From assembly GCA_947095585.1 (NCBI GenBank), contig OX352762.1, forward strand, positions 11,263,969 to 11,327,968: a DNA stretch of 64,000 nt, written 5' to 3'. The stretch's first letter is position 1. Every line of letters starts with the position of its first letter. The stretch comes from Nephrocerus scutellatus. Taxonomy: Eukaryota; Arthropoda; Insecta; Diptera; Pipunculidae. Under the pieces are notes generated by a model, which saw only the letters and a list, made by a program, of their open reading frames with translations, was not told where the DNA came from and searched no databases. This document shows, piece after piece, positions 1 to 10,246 of this stretch. Position numbers and translations under genes: made by a program.

Positions 1-190
1 CGTCTTGTACCAGCTTTGCAGGGCAAAGGCTGAAGAAGATAAGGAAATATCCTAGGCTCTCAATACGCAGTACAAATCTTGGAAGGGATTGCAACAGTAT
101 GGTTGTTAATGTCGTATTGGAGAGAAGACTTTGCGATTTTACTCTAGACACAGGAGCTTTCAGATCAATTGTGAGTCCTTAAATAGATTC
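1..190 (+). mobile_element. Gypsy-like LTR retrotransposon fragment (protease region)
   Basis: The bases closely match 37685-37815, so this is a second copy of the same element cut by the window edge. One frame reads a retroviral-type aspartic protease start with the sequence LDTGAFRSIVSP, where D-T-G is the catalytic triad. Frames are broken, so it is a dead fragment. No LTR is visible beside it. Gypsy assignment rests on the protease motif and on the matching copy, which lies next to a zinc knuckle. Confidence 0.6.
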
Positions 191-528
191 TAGATTACAA
201 GTAAACAGAGTACATGACAGGATCGACATTGACATTGAGAAGTATTTCGTAAAGAATAGTCTGCGTAAGACAGTAAGTATCAGTATAAGTTGGTCTTGGT
301 GTACACCCGATTTTAAGATTACTTCCTATTACTTACATTTTCACTGATTCAGTGGTTCAGGCGGGTGCAAAAGTCTACAAATCTTCATAGAAAATAACAT
401 TAAAGTAGTATTATTAATTCGAATATCAAAACCACTCACAGGGTTCAATCTCAAATAAGAACCCCTAAACATATTAACTAGCAAGTCTTCTTAGACACAC
501 TTCAAGTTAACCTAACAGGTATCAGTAC
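191..528. other. Intergenic stretch, nothing recognised
   Basis: No coding exon, RNA gene or repeat shared with the rest of the window was seen. It lies between the gypsy-like fragment and the hairpin. Confidence 0.4.
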
Positions 529-696
529 CTCTCGTGCCTCTGACTCGGACTGCGGGGCAGCTTTTATGGTAAGCATTCATGATTGCCTCGGTAAGATCGA
601 TTGCAGTGCTGTCTAATTCTGCAATCGATCTTACCGAGGCAATCATGAATGCTTACCATAAAAGCTGCCCCGCAGTCCGAGTCAGAGGCACGAGAG
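529..696. repeat. Perfect 78-bp inverted repeat (hairpin) with 12-bp spacer
   Basis: Bases 529-606 are the exact reverse complement of 619-696. The spacer is 607-618 (tgctgtctaatt). No mismatch was found over 78 bp. The right arm is continuous with a LINE coding fragment that runs on to about 1185, so the left arm is an inverted copy of the first part of that LINE piece. A transcript would fold into a long perfect double-stranded stem. Confidence 0.95.
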
Positions 697-1185
697 ATAT
701 CCATGGTGGAATCACGATCTTGATGCCAAAATAAGAGAGGTCAGAAAACTTTTTAATAAGGCCAAACGAACGGACTGGACGGCCTATCGAACCTCTCTTA
801 ACAGATATAACGCTGCACTAAGAAACAGCAAAAGGAACAGTTGAAGAGAATTTTGTGAATGTATTGACAACAGCGTGTCCACTACACAAAGCTCTCTCCC
901 TCGACCATAAAAACCCACTCGGATCAGTCAAAAAACCAAATGGTGAATTGACATCCAACAGACTAGAAACTCTTGACTGCTTAATAAAAAGTCAATTCCC
1001 CAACTGCCTAATACTAGGCAACCAAATAGAAATCGAGGACCTTAACACAAACCTTTACCTAGCCCCCGCGGAAGCCTACAGACGTTCAAACAACATTTTC
1101 ACCACAGAAGGAATTCGATCTTAAAAACTTGCACCGTCAATGGCCACCCTCTTACAAATTGGTGTAATATTGGAAGACTACGAAC
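619..1185 (+). mobile_element. Non-LTR retrotransposon fragment, Jockey/LOA-like, linker before reverse transcriptase
   Basis: Translation gives the region between endonuclease and reverse transcriptase of a LINE ORF2. It begins with AIDLTEAIMNAYHKSCP, then after a one-base frameshift PWWNHDLDAKIREVRKLFN and KAKRTDWTAYRTSLNRYN. A further frame reads LHKALSLDHKNPLGSVKKP. Such P-W-W-N and L-F-N-K-A-K motifs are typical of Jockey/LOA-type LINEs. There is no catalytic domain left. Its 5' end is copied in reverse to form the hairpin at 529-696. Confidence 0.7.
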
Positions 1186-2900
1186 GTACGCACTAGGTGT
1201 AGTTGTTGCATTGTGACAGTTTTTTCGAACCCCTCTTAACTTTACATTAAAAAACAAACATACAAATAATATCATCATGAAAAGTATTACAACGTATATG
1301 AGCTTGTAATATTGAGCACAATGTTTCTTTAGTTACCCTTGACGGCATATGTTTGACATTGAGAGTCAAGTACTTGTAATAAAAATGTATAGGATCCTTT
1401 CCGTAATATTCAAGTGACACACACGGAGAGGTAATCAAGAGTTGATGTTTCACGCCCAATAATAAGGTCACAACTCACAATCACGTGCGTACATGACTAC
1501 ATGATGCCGGCAGCCAATTGATTCCCTGTGTTCTGTGTTCTGGTAGAAATCCGGAACAAAGCACAGGCATTATTGTCAATTGCAGTTCGTCTGACCTTCG
1601 TGGATGGGTGTGAATCGGAGCATTCATTGTAAATTTTCGCAAGGGTTTACATTGAGGAGGCAGTCGTCGCTTGTTTAATTTAAATCATGTTGTGTGTAAA
1701 GTCCTAAGCAAGTTAAGCGTTTTGCTGCTCTTCTTCATCACACTCGGTGATGATGGAAGTCATGGAACTGATTTTCGAATGGGGGCTTTGAAAGCAGAAA
1801 GCTCAGAGATAACCATTTATCAAACGACAGTGGAACTTATGCAGTTGATTATTTTCTTTAGCTTAATAGCAAGTACAAAAGTGCAACAATAGTCGTAACA
1901 TCTAGACAGGGCTTCTACGAGTTAACGTTCAGTAGAGAGCAAGTACTCGTATTGTCATATATGCAACAGCTTGCCATTTTGCCTTTAGTCTCATATATGA
2001 ATTATTTTTCTGACTGATTGACTTGTTTTGATTTCCATTCAAGAGATGTTTTCATTGTGGTTGTTTAGTTATTGTTGTTTCTGTAATTGTTGTTGTCCTT
2101 ATTTGTAAGGAATTCTTTGTTATTGTTGTATACGTCCTTGCTTGTGTGGGGTAGTATGTTCAAGAACAAAATATTTATTTATGCATATTGGGTTAATTTC
2201 CATAGCCAGATAAGCGAATGAGCCAAACATGCATAAACAAATATATTGTTCGATTGAACTTTTATTATATGCTTGTGGTTAATGCATCAAATGGCCAGGT
2301 GGTCGGAAGTAATATAGAACAATACAATTCAGTTGTTGGTCAACAAATATGGCTTTGCAATTTTTGATGTGGATTTTCGAAAAAATTATAGGGAATGGAA
2401 TACACATGTAGGTTACTTTAAAGGTTTTGCTGTTTGACTAATTTCCTTACCTATATTGGTGGGGTTCTTTTGTGCTGAAGTAAAGTTTGAAACGCTGAAT
2501 AGCGATGATTGAATTTTTCCTTTTTTAAAAAATTCGCCTCCGGACGTGTTTGTTTGTGGTTTTGTCGCCAAATCTTGTGACCGATTTTTAATCGACTTCC
2601 TAAAGTCCGATTTTATTCAAACATGTGTATGTGTCATGTATTGGGGATCTGCATTGTGATTGATCGAGAAACTACTGACTGCTCAAAACTAGGTGTGAGC
2701 CAGTAGCGCAACAATAAAGATCGTGATGTTGTACTTGCTCTACCTCCTAATGGTGGTCCCCGGTCAACTATGTGTATAAATCCTTATATATGTAGGCTAA
2801 AATTGCAAATTGCTAGACCTTCCTAGCGTTTCTAGTCTAGGTAACGTTGCTTAGCACCCTGCGGTACCGAAAAATGCCCGCTACTGAAGCCGACACAACG
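1186..2900. other. Intergenic stretch without a supported gene
   Basis: AT-rich sequence. Small open frames exist but have no recognisable domains or splice context. About 2550-2650 is a fragment of the dispersed repeat called family B here (shared with 5955-6475, 16880-17335, 45455-45700 and 57620-58025). The 5' exon of the transporter gene could lie here or beyond the window, but I could not identify it. Confidence 0.4.
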
Positions 2901-2904
2901 CCTC

Positions 2905-4843
2905 GGATAAGTAATGAACTTTTGGCTATTGTACCCGGACTAAGATTGGTTTCTGGAATGTGAGGACGCTCCTTGACTCAGGGAGTGAAGGACCTCAAAA
3001 TACCACATTTCTTCAACTGGAACGTGAGTTTCTTCGATATAATTTGGACACACTGGGAGTGAGTGAAGTAACATGGTTCGAAGCGGAAGAGTACCAATTC
3101 CCTTGTACAACTTGTAACACCGTGCTACTCTACTCCGGCAAACCCTCCAGCATTCCCCGTGAATCTGGGGAGGGTCTGTTGCTAACGCCAACAGCACGCA
3201 GAGGCCTAATTTCCTGGCACCCACATGGTGATAGGATCTTATCGGCCAGATTTCGGACTAGAGTACGGCGCGTCACGATCATACCTACAGTGTTACGCCC
3301 CAACGAATCCTTCGACTGAGGATGAAAAGGACAACTTCTACAATCAACTAAGCGCTGTATTTAACGCAACGCCGGGAGATATCGTCATCGTGATGGGGGT
3401 GTTGAATGCCACGGTAGGCCGACAATGAAGGACTCAAATATGTGATTAGGAAGCACGGCCTTGGCGATCGAAATGACAATAATGAAAGATTTGTTGATTT
3501 CTGCAACACTAACCACCTTGTCATAGGAGGCACCATGTTTGAGCATAAGATCTGCCACAAAGTCAGGTAGGTGTCAACTGACAGGCAATCATCATCCAAC
3601 CAAATCGAAAATGTGACGATCATGTGACGACCATGTACGAATTCGCACCTCAACTTCCAGTAAAGATGAGATCGCTACCGCGATCAACACACTGAAGAAC
3701 AATAAGTCGACTAGATGGTATACTCGCAGAGCTTCTGCGTGCTCCTCCAACGACATCAGCAGAGCTTCCCCGACGAGTGGAAGAAGGGAATGAACGTCAA
3801 GCTCCCTAAAAAAGATAGTCTTATGGAGTGCGAAAACTGGAAAGGCATTTGCGTTCTTCCTGCAGTGGCAAAGGTAATAGCCAAAGTAGTACTTGAGCGA
3901 ATTAAGGAACATCTGGAAGATGCACTCGATGCCGAACAAGCAGGTTTCCGCACTGGATCCTCCTGTGTCGACCACATCAACACCCTGCGTTTGACAGTGT
4001 CAACAGACAGTTTATCTGGCTCGCCTTGCGCAAAAGAGGTATACCCGATAAACTAATAGCTATTATTAAAACAACAGGATTATGGAGCTGCACCAACTGA
4101 CAACAAATGTGGAAAGGGAGGCAAATGTCGCTGGCTTGAATAGTAATACTGCCAAAACCAAAATCATCAACCTCGGCACTAACTAAGTAACTCAACTTAA
4201 CAATTGCTGGACAGCCAGTAGAGAGAGCAGAGAGTTTCCAATATCTTGGGAGTATTGTCTCGACTGAAGGTGGAACCGAACAGGACATTGTCAACCGAAT
4301 CAGCAAAGCAAAATCAGTGTTTGGAATGATGTCCATAATATGGCGAAGCAATGCGATCAGCTTAAACACCAAGCTGCGACTGTTCCGCTCAAATGTTGAA
4401 TCTTTGCTGTTGTATGGGTGCAGCACTTGGAAGGTGACCGCTACTATCACAAAGATATTACAAACGTTCGTAAATAGGTGCCTACGGAACATCTTAAGGG
4501 TTTTCTGTCCTAACCGTATCTCTAACGAATATCTTTACCAGAGAACGGGTCAGGTCATCAAACGACGGAAGTGGCAGTGGATTGGTCATACACTCCGAAA
4601 AGGCGACAGTTCTATAGCAAACTACGCAATGCAATGGAATCCGTTATCTCAGGATGGTAGAAGAACGGGTCGTCCGAGATATACATGGCGCAGAACAGTT
4701 GAGGAGGAGTCACGGCAATTGGGGAAGAGTTGGAGAGAGCTGAAGCTCATTGCCAGGAACAGCACCCGATGGCGCGTAGGCGTAGTAGAGGCCCTAGGAC
4801 CCACAATGGGATATAGGACATTAGTATAAGTAAGTAAGTAGTG
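2905..4843 (+). mobile_element. RTE-like non-LTR retrotransposon, decayed, with (TAAG)n tail
   Basis: An apurinic-type endonuclease remnant lies at about 2940-3430 (W-N-V-R-T-L-L-D start; QCYAPTNPSTEDEKDNFY; GDIVIVMGVLNATVG). Reverse transcriptase pieces follow at 3740-4010 (PDEWKKGMNVKLPKK, ENWKGICVLPAVAKV, EQAGFRTGSSCVDHINTLR). The C-terminal part spans 4200-4829 (LLLYGCSTWKVT, RKWQWIGHTLRKGDSSIA, GRRTGRPRYTWRRTVEEE). Several frameshifts and stops make it inactive. It ends in a short TAAG-type tandem tail at about 4826-4842, as RTE-type elements often do. The same 3' end and tail occur inverted at 30481-30990. The clade name is an inference. Confidence 0.8.
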
Positions 4844-5954
4844 GCTTGTAGAGATTTGATCGAACTTTCACTAATCATAATAGATGCGACACTTGCATAC
4901 ATACTACCACAGATCTTTGATACTGTAGTAGGCTGATCACCAACAACCAATCAGATGAGAGGATTTATGGAGTCATATATCATTCCGTCACAGACTCATA
5001 TGTTTCATATAACTACACACAAATCCAAATTTCTTTCAGTGTTTCCCAAGATAATCTCACATTGAGATCTATAAATTGAAATCATTCCGTCATCATATTC
5101 AATTTACCCCTTGTCCGGGAGTCTGACCACTTCTAAAATATGAGGGAAACCGGCTCGTTATCATATAAAACCCATACGCAAAGTTTGAATGTGATCGGAA
5201 GGAGGACAAAATGTACCTTCTGGCCATCCTCGGCAAAAACCATCAGCCAAGTAGAAAACAAGGATATGGATTGTAAAAATCCTTCAGCTAATCTTTCACC
5301 CCCTTATGTTTCTCATCAATACAAGATAAAAAAAAACTTTTCAAATTTCAAGAAAATTTGAAGGAAAAACTTTTTTTTCCAACAACAACAACGGCAACTA
5401 GAATTTATGTTTTGCTAAGCAGTATGTACGAGTATGTACGAGTATGAAGAAATAGTTTCCTATCATCAAAATGATATCGTTATCCTTGAATTTTGCGTTC
5501 CCGCTTTTGTTTACTTGTTTGAGTTTCAACCTTCATTTACGAGCGGGAGAGAATACCACACACTCGCATAGACACAATGCAAAATAACATTTTTATCGTC
5601 TTACATTGTAAATCGTACATTTCTTATCATGCACTCAGTTATTTTCAATGTCGATGCGTTGGCAAATACAAAAATTTATTTGAAAAGTTTCCCTTTGACA
5701 AGAACTAAGGAGCAACGCTATAGGCAAGAAGACCGAAAAAAGTTCCTTTTGCATTTGTAAATGACAAATGAAGACAAAAAAGAAAACAAATTAAATAATC
5801 AAAATATATTTGCTACGGGATCTCTATGCAATCTTTGATAGATAAGGTTCTTAACGATTTCATTCTTTTTCAAGTGAAACGTCTTTAGCGACGTCCCTGT
5901 CAGAACATTGAGCTTACAGAAGAAAAAGACGAAAATATACGTATAGAGTTGGTC
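4844..5954. other. Intergenic stretch, nothing recognised
   Basis: AT-rich with homopolymer A/T runs. No exon, tRNA or repeat family could be supported. Confidence 0.4.
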
Positions 5955-6475
5955 GTGAAAAAAACAACCCATATATATATATATATATAAATATATATAA
6001 AAACATATAAAAAAATTTTCATGTAAATTCTCAGATCGGAGATTCGATTTTGTGGTGAAATTCCCCATTTGGTGGTGAAAACATAGCAGCTAGCAGCCAC
6101 AGCGCACGGTTGGTGCCATATTTGTTCTACTTCCTCTTTATATCTCTATACTCTCTGCTGCAACACAACAAAAAATTAACCACAATCGTAAAGCAAGCAG
6201 CGCTGCTTACAGCGCATCAGTTCATCAGCGCACACAGAACACAGTCATTATAGTATGATATGATCTTATGCCGCTAAATGGAAAAATTGGATGGAGAACC
6301 CCGATCCGCAGCCCGATCTCTCTGAAATTTAAATAAAAAGTATTGTCACCGGAAATACATATGTGTGCAAAATTTCAATAAAATCGGGCGTTTGGAAGTT
6401 GGTTAATAATTGATCAGAAAATCTGACCAGCCAGCCACGGGCACGCGAAGTTAATATAGAGAATTTAAAGAGCGC
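5955..6475 (-). repeat. Dispersed repeat family B, copy B2
   Basis: Shares long blocks with 16880-17335 in the same orientation, and inverted with 45455-45700 and 57620-58025. Shared landmarks are a Ser/Cys-free block around cagcgcaccagcgcac, then gtcattatagtatg, then gccgctatatgg, then acacatgtgtatttccgg (reverse complement here), then a block reading ctctatattaacttc on the other strand. It contains an (AT)n run at 5971-6001. It has no coding capacity that I can see, so it is probably non-autonomous. It abuts and probably truncates the LINE at 6476-9170. Confidence 0.7.
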
Positions 6476-9170
6476 TAAGTTTCGTAATAGCGTCCGCTGG
6501 CTTTCTCAAAGTGTGGTCAATCCAGCTCCATTTTTGTCGTCTGATGGTGATCGCGATTGCTTCCTGCTGCGTTACTCTCCACAAGTCTTGATTGGTGATA
6601 ATGTCCGGCCATCTTATTCTCAGTAGTATCCTCCTTAAGCACTTGTTGACGAAGACTTGGAGGTGCGTCGCAATTGGCTCTGTGACTTTCCACGTTTCGC
6701 AGCCATACAAGAGTACTGAGAGAACGTTAGATCTGAACTTCAGATTCCTGGAGATTTGCGAGGACTTCCAGATATTATTTAGCATACTACAGGAGTGTCG
6801 CGCCGTGTTTACACGAGAGCACACATCCGAGTCAGCAACACCATTTTTTGACATCCAGCTGTCCAAATAACAAAACTTATCGACTTCCTCTATCTGATGT
6901 CCGTCATTCGAGAGATCACATGTGGCACTAGCGTTAACGCGAATTAGTTTTGTTTTTGAGACATTTATTTTGTTAGCGTGGAGTTCTAGAGAGTTTAATT
7001 TTCGCTCCATGTCACCTAGCGATTGTGATAGGAGACAGATATGATCGGTCCAGATCTTCTAGGCAGTGGAAAACATTCCATTGCAACCCCGATGGAGTAC
7101 GGGTTACCCAGTCGATAACAATTGTGAAAAGCAATGGTGAGAGGCTGTAACCTTGCTTGACTCCCGATTAGATGTTGAAAGGTGTGCCAAGATGACCGCT
7201 ATGAATGACGCGGTATGTTGAGTCTCGGTACAGCTCCTTAATGATGTTAATAATAATTATTTCCGAGACACAATAGCTATAGACGAAATTTGCCACATCA
7301 TGTTTCGGCCCACGCTATCAAAAGCGCGTTTAAAATCTACAAAAACCATATACAGAGGAGAACGATACTCAACTGACTGTTCAATGATTATACGCAGGGT
7401 GTTAATTTGATCAGTAGAAGAACAGTTTGGGCGAAATCCTGCTTGTTCATTTCTCAAAATTGGCTCTAACGCATTCCGTAAGCGCCTAGTTATTATAGAG
7501 GAGATCACTTTTTGTTTATGGTGTTTAGCAGGGCAATTCCTCTCCAGTTATCGCAATTGCTCAAATCACCTTTTTTGGGGAGTTTGACTATTAAGCCTTC
7601 TTTTAACGACGATTCAGATTCCCAGATATCTTGATATATCGCATGCAATGTTGGCGTAGTTAACTCGACGTCGGCTTGAAGGAGTTCTGCGTAGATGTTG
7701 TCATTGCCTGCTACTTTACCTGATTGCAGTGAACGAATTGTTGTCCTTATCTCATCCAACGAAGGAGTAGCGACGCTGATGTTAAGTAGCATATTAGGAT
7801 GCAAATGTGGGTTGATTGTCGTGCCTGGCGAAGAACAATTCAAAACATTCTCAAAATGTTCTGTCCAGCGGGTTAATTGTTGTTCCTCCATAAGGCTCTA
7901 AGAGCCTTAACAGAGTAGTTGATGTGGTGTTTCTTGTTGGCGAGCTTACGAGCGAGTTGGTAGACTGTGCTTTATTGTCTACTATCAGCGGCTTGCTGTA
8001 CTTATGTTGCGATGTCGCTTAGCCATGCTAGTCCAGATCCCTATTCTTCCGCGCTAATGCGCTTCGCTCGGCACCCGAGGCAGCGTTTAACTCTGCTTTG
8101 ATGGATTGGTGTTAACGAATGGTGTTCCATGTGCTATCTGATATCCATTCTTTTCTAGTTTTGTCGGGATAACCTAAAATGGTTGAGGCTGCTTCCGTAT
8201 ATTCATTTGTTTGCTCCCACTTATACTCTAGGGTTTGGGTCTGTATCTCAGAGAGAGACTGTTGTATGCGGGATACATATTGCAGTTTCACATTGGGGTC
8301 TTTGACTTCGTGTGGTTGAGCGGACCGCGAGCTTCAATCGCACACTTCCAACCACAAGGTGGTGGTCGCTGTAGACGTCGGCTGCTCTTCGGTCTCTAAC
8401 ATCTAGCAACGATAATCACCACTTGAAGCTTATAACGATGTGATCAATCTGGTTGTTGTACATGTGATCAGGAGAGGTCCAGGTGGCTTTGTGGATGTTT
8501 TTGTGGGGGGAAAACTGTGCCTCCAGTGATTAGGTTGCGATCAGAACATAGATCAGCAAACCTTTCTCCGTTGTCATTCATAGAACTAAGGTCATGCTTT
8601 ATCATGACATGTTCCTAATCGCTGTTGTCGCTGCCTACCTTTGCGTTAAGGTCACCCATCAAAATAACGATGTCAATCTTACGTAGTTGATATAATGATG
8701 TAAATGCAAGTAAAACGTGTCTTTTTCTTCTTCTTCTGAGGTGGCTTGTTCCGTTGGTGCGTAAACTTGAACCAACACGACCTATCGAACAGCTGATTTA
8801 AATCTTGCAATAATAATTCTATCGGATATTGCTTGCCAGTCCTGTAACGATCTTCTCGCGGCTTTAGAGAGTACAAATCACACTCCATTCACATGGTGTT
8901 CTCCTGCAGGCTTACCCGAAAAAACTAGAAACTCGCCGTTGTATGCTCGTTTTTCCCCTACTCCAGGCCATCTCACCTCATTAAGACCGAGAATCTCTAT
9001 GTAGATGGTATTTACGAATTTTTTTTATTAACTGTGCAAGCGTTGTTGTCTTCACGAGCGTGCGAATGTTCCAAGTTCCAAAACGTGTCCTTTCCCGAGG
9101 GCCAAAGGTTATTGTTTCGATTCGATTCGATATGTATCCGAGGCTTGTAATAGTTTCAAGAATCAATTAA
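6465..9170 (-). mobile_element. RTE-like non-LTR retrotransposon, decayed, minus strand
   Basis: Reading from 9170 downwards, an endonuclease start (RFGTWNIRTLVKTTTLAQL) is followed by degraded endonuclease sequence down to about 8300. Reverse transcriptase follows at 7891-7260 (RWTEHFENVLN, IRSLQSGKVAGNDNIYAEL, LIVKLPKKGDLSNCDNWRG, NEQAGFRPNCSSTDQINTL, VFVDFKRAFDSV). The C-terminal domain is at 7010-6465 (KTKLIRVNASA, FCYLDSWMSKNG, VLLYGCETWKVTEP, KWSWIDHTLRKP). The order endonuclease, RT, C-terminal domain is intact, but there are many frame breaks. The 3' end is missing, cut at the family B repeat. Confidence 0.8.
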
Positions 9171-9963
9171 TTTAGCTTGGAGTGGTGATTGGCCAACCGC
9201 AACCTACCTTGATAGTGTATCAGTATATTTTAGCATTATAAAAAATAGGCTATCAAATAATATTGCCATAACTACTTATTATATTACATAATATTATATA
9301 ATATAACTACTTATTACAAAACTTGTCATATTTTTTGCTCTCAAAAGTGATTGCAAGGTCTACACTCGACACTATCGACTCTCAGTATATCTCGGAAACG
9401 GTAAACAATATTCAAAATGTGAAAACGCCATTCGAAAGAGTATAGCTTAACACCTAAATGGCATCCTCGTCTCGAAATTTGGAAAATGCTATATACGACA
9501 AATATGAACTCAGGTGACGACATTAAAATCGTGATATCTATGTATATTGATAGTGTCCTGATGAATGATAGCGGGAAACAAGGGACGCAGCGGCATAATT
9601 TTCAAATTTTGATTGACTGACTGTGGAATGTGAAGTAGTTCCCATAATTTTGCAAAATTATTCAATTGTTCAGTATTTTCAACCTTCATGACTTTTGTGT
9701 CATGAGGAGATAAATGAAATTTTCAACTCGTTGCTCTTTTCCAAGTCTCGTGACTTGTATCATAATGTAGAGTATGCCCTTATATTGTACGAGTAAATAC
9801 CTTGTCACAGGCTGCGAATGAACAAACTACCAAACGGTTAAATCGCTCTTGGAATCATTCCAAATAAACTTGACTCTCTGTATACCGACCGCTCGTCTGT
9901 TACCGTGAACGTCACGTAAAAATACCACCTACTCGTTTTTTAATACCTCCCTTTTTTTTGCAG
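9171..9963. other. Upstream flank or intron of the transporter gene
   Basis: AT-rich, including a run at 9265-9310 of imperfect attacttattat repeats. It ends in a clear pyrimidine tract and CAG acceptor at 9950-9963, so at least its 3' part is intron. No start-codon exon was found. Confidence 0.5.
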
Positions 9964-10246
9964 GAATCTGAAGATCGATTTTCCATTGCGAATCTAAAAA
10001 CGAATGCTTCCAACAAAGGCCGCCGCAATACAATCACAAGGAGGGCGTCTGGCGCTGGCATTGGTGCAACTGCAATTGAACAGCTCGGTGCAAATAAAAG
10101 CGATGCATTTGGAGATGATCCAAACGACGAGCATGCACGAGGCAATTGGGAAGGGGAATGGGACTTTTTGCTATCGCTGTTGGGTTATTCTGTTGGACTT
10201 GGAAATGTCTGGAGATTTCCCTATTTATGTTACAATAATGGAGGAG
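9964..10246 (+). CDS. GlyT: Transporter exon a: cytoplasmic N-tail and start of TM1
   Basis: Follows a strong acceptor (cttttttttgcag). The first ~58 codons are a polar N-terminal tail ([13 protein letters not shown] and on). Then come [19 protein letters not shown] and the TM1 Na+/substrate motif [17 protein letters not shown]. It ends at donor GTAAGT in phase 1. No in-frame ATG begins this exon after the acceptor, so the initiator lies in an earlier exon. Confidence 0.9.

Noticed and set aside
1671..1892. Possible first exon of the transporter (73 codons beginning MFNLNHVV)
   Set aside because: No similarity to SLC6 N-terminal tails, no donor in the needed phase could be argued, and it lies 8 kb upstream across two LINEs.
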